A DNA stretch of 24,107 bases from Firmicutes bacterium AM55-24TS. GTDB taxonomy: Bacteria > Bacillota > Clostridia > UBA1381. Below the pieces are notes generated by a model. The model was not told the origin of the DNA. It worked only from the letters and a program-made list of their open reading frames with translations, and did not search any database. The translations under genes and the position numbers were made by a program. How positions within the stretch are numbered: the stretch's first letter is position 1; the number at the start of each line of letters is the position of its first letter. The DNA lies in NCBI GenBank assembly GCA_003460745.1, contig QTVU01000043.1:1-24107 (forward strand), in the 5' to 3' direction. This document shows, piece after piece, positions 7,662-14,864 of the stretch.

Positions 7662-8066
7662 TTAGTTTTTTGGATTGACAATATCACGCCAATCAAGGTC
7701 ACCGCGTTCAAGACCGTGAATAAGCACTTCTGCCGTTGCACAGTTCGTTGCAATCGGAATATTATGCATATCGCAAAGTCTTAGAAGAGAAAATACGTCA
7801 GGCTCATACCCTTCGGCATTAAGCGGATCACGAAAGAAAAGCACCAAGTCAATTTCATTATATGCAATTCTCGCACCGATTTGCTGATCGCCCCCCTGCG
7901 GTCCTGACAAAAATCTATATACATTAAGACCGGTATTTTCAATAATCATCTTACCTGTTGTGCCGGTTGCATACAGAGAATGTTTTGACAGAATACCCGA
8001 GTAAGCAATACAAAACTGTACCATTAATTCTTTTTTCTTATCATGTGCTATTAAAGCGATGTTCAC
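7662..8066 (-). CDS. mgsA: methylglyoxal synthase
   Basis: Converts dihydroxyacetone phosphate to methylglyoxal and phosphate, bypassing lower glycolysis. The 134-aa protein shows ALIAHD (H8), GTTGK at 35-39 for phosphate binding, [12 protein letters not shown] with the catalytic Asp60, FFRDP (Asp80) and EPD (Asp90). The residue that aligns with E. coli His98 in the usual P-H-x-P-D motif appears to be Tyr87 (GYEPD), which is unusual. The start is GTG at 8066 with GGAGG 7 nt upstream; it gives the family N-terminus. It follows minD by 21 nt, in the place where minE often lies, and is the last gene of the cluster. Confidence 0.94.
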   Translation of the reverse strand: MNIALIAHDKKKELMVQFCIAYSGILSKHSLYATGTTGKMIIENTGLNVYRFLSGPQGGDQQIGARIAYNEIDLVLFFRDPLNAEGYEPDVFSLLRLCDMHNIPIATNCATAEVLIHGLERGDLDWRDIVNPKN

Positions 8067-8087
8067 AAAAATACCTCCTCATTCACT

Positions 8088-8879
8088 CTATTTTCCGAAA
8101 AGCTTTTTAACCTTATCAAAAAAGCTTTCCTTTTCATCAAATTCCATAATAGGCACTTCTTCGCCCATAAGTCTTGCGGCAATATTTAAAAATGCTTGTC
8201 CTGCCCTTGAATTTTCAGCCGAAACCGCCAAAGTGCCTTTAAGAGCGGCCACCATAAGTTCCTCGTCATCGGGAACAATTCCAAGCACAGGTACACCCAA
8301 CATATCTACACAATCGTCCATATTCATCATTATTCCCTTGTCAATCATATCCGATCTTACGCGATTAATGACAACCCTGACATCTTCTATACCCATATCT
8401 TCAAGCACGGATATTGCTCTGTCACCGTCACGAAGTGCCGTAACTTCGGGCATTGTGACCAATATGGCACTGTCTGCACCCATAGCCGCATATAAAAAAC
8501 CGCCGTCAATTCCTGCCGGAGCGTCTACAAGGCAATAATCAAACCTTGAAGAAAGTTTTTCCCATATCCCCTTTACCGCCTCATCTTCAACAGATGAAGT
8601 GTCACGGGTTTGCGGAGCGGGTATAAAATACAAGTTTTCATATCTTGTATCCTTAATCAAAGCCTCGTCTAAGTCACAGTTTTCTTCGATTACGTCAAAT
8701 ATATCGTAAACGATACTGCTTTCAAGCCCGAGTGTAATATCCAAGTTTCGACAACCCATATCCATATCGACAAGTGCAACAAGATTACCCCTCATAGCCA
8801 ATGCAGCACCTATATTTGCGGTTACAGTTGTCTTTCCCGTACCGCCTTTTCCGGATGCAACTATGATGATTTTTCCCAT
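8088..8879 (-). CDS. minD: septum site-determining protein MinD
   Basis: ParA/MinD-type deviant Walker ATPase of 263 aa that recruits MinC to the membrane and so blocks FtsZ ring assembly away from midcell. Visible: the P-loop GKGGTGKTT at residues 10-18 with the signature Lys11 and Lys16, VDMDMGCRN at 37-45, and the Walker B/switch region DAPAGID at 119-125. The C-terminal amphipathic membrane-targeting helix is SFFDKVKKLFGK. It lies downstream of minC. A promoter overlapping the minC end suggests extra transcription of minD and mgsA. No minE is found, so the partner that positions MinCD here is unknown; in Firmicutes it can be DivIVA-based. Confidence 0.97.
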   Translation of the reverse strand: MGKIIIVASGKGGTGKTTVTANIGAALAMRGNLVALVDMDMGCRNLDITLGLESSIVYDIFDVIEENCDLDEALIKDTRYENLYFIPAPQTRDTSSVEDEAVKGIWEKLSSRFDYCLVDAPAGIDGGFLYAAMGADSAILVTMPEVTALRDGDRAISVLEDMGIEDVRVVINRVRSDMIDKGIMMNMDDCVDMLGVPVLGIVPDDEELMVAALKGTLAVSAENSRAGQAFLNIAARLMGEEVPIMEFDEKESFFDKVKKLFGK

Positions 8880-8942
8880 TTTCCTTATCCTTTCAATATG
8901 AATTTATGCGTAGTAAAATTACCCAAAACTCTTTTCTGCGTA

Positions 8943-8971
8943 ATTATATCACATTTTTTTCTCTTTGTCTA
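8943..8971 (-). promoter_or_regulatory. internal promoter before minD
   Basis: On the minus strand TAGACA (8971-8966), a 17-nt spacer and TATAAT (8948-8943), with a TGA just before it that makes an extended -10 (TGnTATAAT). The -35 box overlaps the minC stop. The expected leader is about 57 nt. It could raise MinD and MgsA output relative to the upstream shape genes. Confidence 0.65.
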
Positions 8972-9724
8972 TATTTTTACCAAAAAATCATCTACACAAA
9001 TTTGATTATTTATTAAATATGCCTTTTTAGGATTTTCGGTATTCGGCGTATCAAATTCATCAAAATTGCAGTGAGTTCTTGAAATTCTTACGTCTGTCGG
9101 CTTAAAGTCAAGTGCAAATATATAGGCATTGTCATTACCCATACACCCTGCCTCAACGCTGCCTTTTATACTTCCGATAACGATAACGTTACCGACCGCC
9201 GTTATCATTCCACCCTCCTCAACGTCACCGAAAAGGGTAAGGTGTCCGTCCGCAAAAACTGTTTTGCCTGCTTTAACAACGCCTTCGTAAAACCTCGCAC
9301 GACTGCTTTTAAAATTAGTCGTTACGACTTCCTTTATCTCCTCAAGCTCCGTTTCTTCCTCAGCGATTTCGCGGACTTCTTCACTCTCATTATGTATTTC
9401 TTCAGTGTTTTCCTGAAGAAGTTCCTTAGGCAGTTCAAGAGTTTCTTCAAACGAATCTTCGGCTTTTATCACTTTTCTTTCACCGTAATTTATCTCACAT
9501 TCCGGCAACATAGCCGTAATAACCGCGTCAAGACGCATTTTATCACTTGTTGAAAGTTCCCTGCCGACAACATATATATTACAACGTCCGCCGCCGAAAA
9601 ACTTTCTGAACTGTCTTATTTTTTCATACAGGGAGTTCATCAACTTAGAAAATTCACATTCACTGTCAAGATATATCTTCACCCCGTCAGCCGTACCTTT
9701 CAGCTTTATAAGCTCTTTTTCCAA
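8969..9724 (-). CDS. minC: septum site-determining protein MinC
   Basis: FtsZ polymerisation inhibitor, delivered to the membrane by MinD. About 251 aa: an N-terminal FtsZ-interacting domain (LKGTADGVKIYLD... to about residue 100), an acidic Glu-rich linker (about 102-140) and the C-terminal right-handed beta-helix for dimerisation and MinD binding (ADGHLTLFGDVEEGG, GNVIVIGSIKGSVEAG). The acidic linker is conspicuously long. The frame is open to a TTG at 9733, but GGAGG lies only 1 nt before that codon. A second TTG at 9724, 10 nt after GGAGG, gives the usual LEKELIKLKG start and is preferred. It follows mrdA closely. Confidence 0.9.
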   Translation of the reverse strand: MEKELIKLKGTADGVKIYLDSECEFSKLMNSLYEKIRQFRKFFGGGRCNIYVVGRELSTSDKMRLDAVITAMLPECEINYGERKVIKAEDSFEETLELPKELLQENTEEIHNESEEVREIAEEETELEEIKEVVTTNFKSSRARFYEGVVKAGKTVFADGHLTLFGDVEEGGMITAVGNVIVIGSIKGSVEAGCMGNDNAYIFALDFKPTDVRISRTHCNFDEFDTPNTENPKKAYLINNQICVDDFLVKI

Positions 9725-9751
9725 TTCAATCAAACCTCCCCATATTATAAA

Positions 9752-11857
9752 CTATCTCAATAATCCGCCTTGCACATCTGTTGCGGTTGTAGGCTCTGCG
9801 GTTGTGTCTGCACTGTCAAGATTGAAATATTTATCAAAAATATCTTTTGCTACCTGCGCGGCATTTGTACCACGAACACCGTGTTCAAGCACAACCGATA
9901 CCGCGATTTGCGGATCGTCAAACGGTGCAAAAGCAATAAACACAGCGTTATTTGAACCGTTTCCGACCTGTGCCGTACCTGTTTTACCGCCGACCGCTAT
10001 ACCGTAATTTGCGAAAATTTCACTCGCACTACCTTCGTCAACAACTCGTTTCATACCTTGTTTTACGGCATTGATAACTTCATCGTCCATATCGACTTTT
10101 TCGACAACTTCCGGATTAAATTCTTTTACAACACCGCCGTCAACCGATGAACGAACGCTTTTTATAAGATTTACTTTATATCTTGTACCGCCGTTTGCTA
10201 TTGTTGCGGCATAGTTTGCAAGCTGAATAGGTGTAAACAAGCTGTATGACTGACCGATTGCCGCTTGAAGAGTGTCACCGCCAAACCATTCCCGATCGGT
10301 AGCACTTGCAACTACCTCTTTTTTATATTCGGGGCTTGCCATATGACCTGCCACTTCTTCGTCAAGCTCGATACCCGTTTTTTCACCAAGACCGAACTTC
10401 TTTGCATACTCATCAAGTTTATTTATTCCCATACGTCTGCCGACTTCATAGAAGAAATAGTTACACGAATTTTCAAGTGCCGCACTGACGTTTTGCTTAC
10501 CGTGAGTCAATTTATATTCGCCCCAAATCCAGCAAGTCGGCTGATAGTCGGCATAAAATTTATAAATACCCTCGTCCTCGATAATTTCATTTACATTCAA
10601 ATTACCCGTTTCAAGTGCCGCAATCGCCGTCAAAGGTTTAAATGTCGAACCAGGACTGTAAAGTCCGCTTACAAGTCTGTTCCACATAGGCTTTGCGTCA
10701 TTATTAATCAAAGTTTCATAATCCTCATTAAACTTCGACATATCGTATGTCGGATACGACGCACCTGCAAGCAAATCGCCTGTTTTTACGTCAATGACAG
10801 CAACAGAACCTGCGTCACAGTCTGCACCGTCCTTTGCTTTCACACCGCTTGACGCACGAATATTTTGTATTGTATCTTCAAGCGATTTTTCCGCCACTTT
10901 CTGCAAATCCGAATCCAATGTAAGCACGATATAATCGCCCGGAACAGGCTCTGCATCGTTCATAACGGTAATCTCTTTACCGTTTACTTCCTTAGTTGTA
11001 CCTGTGGTGCCGTCAATACCTCTTAAATACTGTTCGCCCCACTTTTCAATGCCCTGTTTACCGATAATGTCATTATAGCCGTAACCCAAATCTTTGTTTG
11101 CCTCGTATTCTTCGGCATTGATTTTACCTGTACGACCTAAAATATGCGTTGCAAGTCCGGGAGCGTCATATTGACGGATATAGTCGTTTATAACGGCTAT
11201 GCCTTTAAATTCGTCCTGACGTTCCTTTATCTGCGTTACCGCATCGACGGATATATCGTCCGCAACTGTAAACAATGTTGTCTGTGACAAACCGCTTGCC
11301 TCCGCAGCGTATCGGATACCCACGATACGTCTTTGCTCGTCCTCGCTGTAAACGTCGCTGACTTTATATATCTCCTTGTATGCCTGCATTATTTGGTCGG
11401 CAGACATATTTTCTTCTATACCCTTGCCGAGATGTGAATTATTTTTAAACCACGCCTCACGTTCGTCCTCCACGGAACCGTCCTCGTTTTCGTCCTCAAA
11501 CTTAAACTGATACGGTGCGAACGAAATTGGTAAATCGTCATAATATTCACATTGAGTCGAATAGAATATATCCACAAGTTTTTTTATAATATCGTTAAAT
11601 TCTTCGTCTTTTACATCGGTTTTTTGCATAACAACAGAATAACCGACTTTGTTGGATACAAGAGTTGTTCCGTATCTGTCAAGGATTTCACCTCGCGGTG
11701 CTTTTTCGACTATATTGGTAGTCATTCTGTCATTAGCGATTTCATAATACTGTTCGCCCTTTAATACCTGTAAATCAAAAAGCTTCCATATCACCGCCGC
11801 AAACATAACAGCTATGACTATTTTTAATATAATAAATCTCGCTTTACTGTTTGGCAT
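9752..11857 (-). CDS. mrdA: penicillin-binding protein 2 (elongation-specific transpeptidase)
   Basis: Class B PBP of 701 aa that cross-links peptidoglycan during lateral wall growth with MreBCD. One N-terminal membrane anchor (about residues 8-27) is followed by the dimerisation domain (RGEILDRYGTTLVSN) and a transpeptidase domain with all three catalytic motifs: STFK at 404-407, SCN at 464-466 and KTG at 625-627. An acidic insert lies near residues 119-135 (EDENEDGSVEDE). The Thr/Ala-rich C-terminal tail is probably disordered. The ATG at 11857 has AAGGAG about 11 nt upstream, touching the mreD stop. The position after mreD and before minC fits the classic shape/division cluster. Confidence 0.95.
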   Translation of the reverse strand: MPNSKARFIILKIVIAVMFAAVIWKLFDLQVLKGEQYYEIANDRMTTNIVEKAPRGEILDRYGTTLVSNKVGYSVVMQKTDVKDEEFNDIIKKLVDIFYSTQCEYYDDLPISFAPYQFKFEDENEDGSVEDEREAWFKNNSHLGKGIEENMSADQIMQAYKEIYKVSDVYSEDEQRRIVGIRYAAEASGLSQTTLFTVADDISVDAVTQIKERQDEFKGIAVINDYIRQYDAPGLATHILGRTGKINAEEYEANKDLGYGYNDIIGKQGIEKWGEQYLRGIDGTTGTTKEVNGKEITVMNDAEPVPGDYIVLTLDSDLQKVAEKSLEDTIQNIRASSGVKAKDGADCDAGSVAVIDVKTGDLLAGASYPTYDMSKFNEDYETLINNDAKPMWNRLVSGLYSPGSTFKPLTAIAALETGNLNVNEIIEDEGIYKFYADYQPTCWIWGEYKLTHGKQNVSAALENSCNYFFYEVGRRMGINKLDEYAKKFGLGEKTGIELDEEVAGHMASPEYKKEVVASATDREWFGGDTLQAAIGQSYSLFTPIQLANYAATIANGGTRYKVNLIKSVRSSVDGGVVKEFNPEVVEKVDMDDEVINAVKQGMKRVVDEGSASEIFANYGIAVGGKTGTAQVGNGSNNAVFIAFAPFDDPQIAVSVVLEHGVRGTNAAQVAKDIFDKYFNLDSADTTAEPTTATDVQGGLLR

Positions 11858-11872
11858 TTATATACATTCTCC

Positions 11873-12373
11873 TTAAGCTATCAAAAGCTTTTTCTTCTTT
11901 TCTTCTTTATACAATGTCTTTTTTAGTATCGGATATAATATAACTGCAATAACCGTATTAAATACCGCCGTCGGCAATGCATCACTGAAAATTACCGACA
12001 CATCAAGCGTCATTTCTCTTATGACGAACAACAATATTTCAAGTATTGCCGACATAATAAAGGTCCATACAATCGTTTTCGGAAAATTACCGACATATCT
12101 CGGGCGTTTTCTTGCCGCGAATACGATTATCGAACTGTACGCATAAAACAACGTAATCTCCGTAAAATTTCTTCCTCCGATTGCGCCCATAACAACGGCA
12201 CATATCCCGCTTATTATAACAGCAGTGCGAAATTCATTTTCAAGAATTGCCACACACATCACAAACGCCAATACCGCAGACGGCACTGCACCGAATATAT
12301 GAATAGGTGAAAGCACTACCGTCTGAACAAGAAAAATCACAAAAATCCACAGAAAAATCTTAAAATTTCTCAC
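11873..12373 (-). CDS. mreD: rod shape-determining protein MreD
   Basis: A 166-aa integral membrane protein with about five hydrophobic segments (for example FLWIFVIFLVQTVVLSPIHIF at the N-terminus and VFNTVIAVILYPIL near the end) and a basic C-terminal tail (KEEKKKK). MreD joins MreC and MreB in the elongasome. Sequence conservation in this family is low, so the call rests on the hydropathy pattern and on the position between mreC and mrdA. The start is GTG at 12373 with GGAG 7 nt upstream. Confidence 0.9.
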   Translation of the reverse strand: MRNFKIFLWIFVIFLVQTVVLSPIHIFGAVPSAVLAFVMCVAILENEFRTAVIISGICAVVMGAIGGRNFTEITLFYAYSSIIVFAARKRPRYVGNFPKTIVWTFIMSAILEILLFVIREMTLDVSVIFSDALPTAVFNTVIAVILYPILKKTLYKEEKKKKLLIA

Positions 12374-12386
12374 TTTTTCTCTCCAA

Positions 12387-13210
12387 TCAATATGTTCCGT
12401 TTATAACAAGCACTTCATAAAGCTTGTTGAAATCAACAAGCGGCTCTACTGTTGCATAATTCAAATTACCCATAGCGTCCGAATTTATCTCACGAATTAC
12501 GCCGACAGAAAGTCCTGCCGGATAAATCCCGCCTGAACCTGACGTTTCAAGAATATCGCCTATTATAAGGTTTGAGCCTTTGTCAATAAACGTCATTTTA
12601 CAGTAGTTTTGGCTGTACAATTCACTGTCGCCCTCAACAACCGCAACATCACTTGTTCTTGAAACCTTTACACCCATTGCGTTATCGGGATTCAATATTG
12701 TCGAAACAATCGACCATGTAGGACCTGTTTCAACAACTTTTCCTACTACTCCGTCAGGTGTTATAACCGCGTTTCCGACAGCTACACCGCAAGTGAGCCT
12801 TTGCTTATCTGTATTGTGTCGTACCAGTTATTTGACGAATACGCAATAACAGACGCGGCAACGGTTGAATAATTTTCAAGACTGTTTTGAAGTTCAAGCG
12901 TTTCTTTTAAACGTTCGTTTTCTTCTCTGTAATTTGCAACATCTCTATTTTGTTTTTTCAGCTCATTAATTTCGCCCACAAGTCTTGCGTTTTCTTCCTT
13001 GTAGCCGTTCATTTCACGAATAAAATCAGTCGTATCCGTAACCTTGTTCACTATATATGAAAAACCGTTCTGAAATGGTGAAAATACAGTTCTAAGCACA
13101 TTCGATACGGGATTTGTACCGCCGAAATGAGCAATAGCGGCACATAAAAGCACTACGGCGGTTATAATCGCTGCCGCAATCACGCCTTTTCTTTTAAAAA
13201 ATGATGACAT
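12387..13210 (-). CDS. mreC: rod shape-determining protein MreC, frameshifted
   Basis: Single-pass elongasome scaffold. The N-terminal part has a short basic cytoplasmic tail, a membrane helix (about residues 10-30, GVIAAAIITAVVLLCAAIA) and a coiled coil (EENARLVGEINELKKQNRDV...ENERLKETLEL). The frame stops at 12782 after KGSLAV. The C-terminal beta domain (GVAVGNAVITPDGVVGKVVE...) continues in another frame. One missing base near 12789 (CTTGCGGT, probably from CTTGGCGGT or CTTGACGGT) restores the usual KGSxxGV junction and a 274-aa protein of normal size. The ATG at 13210 has GGAAGG 9 nt upstream and follows mreB by about 31 nt. Confidence 0.88.
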
Positions 13211-13241
13211 ATTTTCTAACCTTCCGTTATACAATCCAAAA

Positions 13242-14242
13242 TTATTTTGATGATTCAATAAGTTCTTTTATATTATCAAGAGCCTTACCTGTTCCTATTG
13301 CAACACAGTCAAGCGGATATTCGGCAACGTGTGTAGGAATTTTGGTGGTTTCGGTGATAAGTTTGTCAAGTCCTTTAATCAACGCACCGCCACCTGTAAG
13401 CACAATTCCGCGTTCCATAACGTCTGCAGCAAGTTCCGGAGGTGTGTTTTCCAATGTCAGCTTTATAGCTCAATCATTTCGTCCACATTCTCGCTTATAG
13501 CGGCTCTGATTTCGCTTTCCTTGATTTGTGCCGTTTTCGGCAAGCCTGTCGCAACGTCACGACCTCTTACTTCGTAAACGCCTTCTTCGTCATCTTCATA
13601 TGCAGACGCAATGGCTACCTTTATATCTTCAGCCATTTTGTCACCTATATTGATTTGATTTTCTTTCTTCAAATAATTGATAATAGCACTGTCCAAAGCA
13701 TTTCCCGCAATTCTGATTGATCTTGACGAAACGATACCGCCCAGCGAAATAACCGCAACTTCTGTTGTACCGCCGCCGATGTCGACAACCATATTACCTG
13801 TTGCATCATTCACAGGAAGTCCGGCACCCATAGCAGCCGCCATAGGTTCTTCGATAAGTGCAACTGCCTTTGCGCCTGCTTGAATAACCGCCTCTTCAAC
13901 TGCACGTCTTTCAACTTCCGTTATGCCCGACGGTATGCAAACAACAACTCTCGGCTTAAATACGTTGCTCACGTCAGCCTCTTTTATAAACGCTCTTATC
14001 ATAGCTTGAGTTATGTCAAAATCCGCAATAACACCGTCTTTCATCGGACGTACCGCAACAATGTTTTCAGGCGTTCTGCCTATCATCTCATTTGCCGCAT
14101 TACCGACCGCAAGCACCTTACCTTCGTACTTGTCAATCGCCACAACAGACGGCTCTCTTACTACTATTCCCTTGCCCTTTACATACACAAGTGTGTTTGC
14201 TGTACCAAGGTCAATTCCTATATCTTTTGAAAATATCCCCAT
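13242..14242 (-). CDS. mreB: rod shape-determining protein MreB, frameshifted
   Basis: Bacterial actin that organises lateral wall synthesis. Visible: the phosphate-1 motif [19 protein letters not shown], the [11 protein letters not shown] phosphate-2 motif, RIAGNALD and, after the break, [15 protein letters not shown] (adenosine motif). The first frame ends at 13463 after DEMIEL. The remaining [20 protein letters not shown] lies in another frame. Adding one base in GAGCTATAAAG (13467-13471), most simply to GAGGCTATAAAG, gives [13 protein letters not shown] and a 333-aa protein of normal length. MreB is needed in most rod-shaped cells, so a real null allele is unlikely. AAAGGAG lies 10 nt before the ATG at 14242, next to the maf stop. 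Confidence 0.92.
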
Positions 14243-14258
14243 TTTCGTTGTTCTCCTT

Positions 14259-14848
14259 TTATAATATCTTTATATCCATTTCGTCCTCAAGCGTGTCCGC
14301 AAGCGCACTTATCGGCAGACCGACAACATTAAAATAATCGCCGTCAATCTTTTCAATCAAAAGTGAACCGAGTCCCTGTATTCCGTATGCACCTGCCTTA
14401 TCCATAGCTCGCCCGAATTTATATATCCGCGAATTTTATCATCGCTCAAATCCTTAAACTTTACTTTTGTCCTAACTTTTCCGCAAACGGCTTTTCCGTC
14501 GCTTATTCGCATAACGCAATATCCCGTATATACTTCATGTTCACGTCCCGAAAGTTTTGAAAGCATATTAAATGCGTCATCTTCGTCTTTCGGCTTACCG
14601 AGTATTTGTCCGTCAAGCGTTACGATTGTGTCTGCTGAAATTATAACCGCATTTTTATTGTGTAAAACCTCTTTCGCGGTTGCACTCGCCTTTAAAAGTG
14701 CAAGCTCCTGCACGTAAAGCTCGGGTTTCAAATCTTTTGAAACGGAATCTTCGTCCGCTTGCGAAACAATCACCTTAAATTCAAGTCCCATAAGCTCCAA
14801 AAGTTCTTTTCTTCTCGGTGAACCCGACGCAAGTATAAAATCTGTCAT
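14259..14848 (-). CDS. maf: Maf-family nucleotide pyrophosphatase, frameshifted
   Basis: Maf/YceF/YhdE hydrolase that removes pyrophosphate from dTTP/UTP or modified nucleotides and influences septation. Motifs: [13 protein letters not shown] at the N-terminus (SxSPRR), [18 protein letters not shown] and [12 protein letters not shown]. The open frame ends at 14357 after GELWIRQ. The expected [35 protein letters not shown] continues in a second frame to a TAA at 14261. One missing C at about 14406 (GAGCTATG from GAGCCTATG) restores a 196-aa protein. The ATG at 14848 has GAAAGG about 10 nt upstream. The maf-mreBCD order is common in bacteria. Confidence 0.9.
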
Positions 14849-14864
14849 TGCATTATAACCTTTC

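Noticed and set aside
8059..8538. Plus-strand open frame of 159 codons opposite minD
   Set aside because: Ser/Ile/Pro-rich shadow of a well-conserved MinD coding region; no promoter or ribosome site.
10265..10852. Plus-strand open frame of 195 codons inside mrdA
   Set aside because: Antisense shadow of the transpeptidase domain; no ribosome site, odd Cys/Arg/Phe-rich composition, and the opposite frame has all three PBP motifs.
13463..14261. Programmed ribosomal frameshifting in mreB and maf
   Set aside because: No slippery heptamer or downstream pseudoknot is visible, and unrelated genes in the window show the same kind of 1-nt loss, which fits sequence error better.
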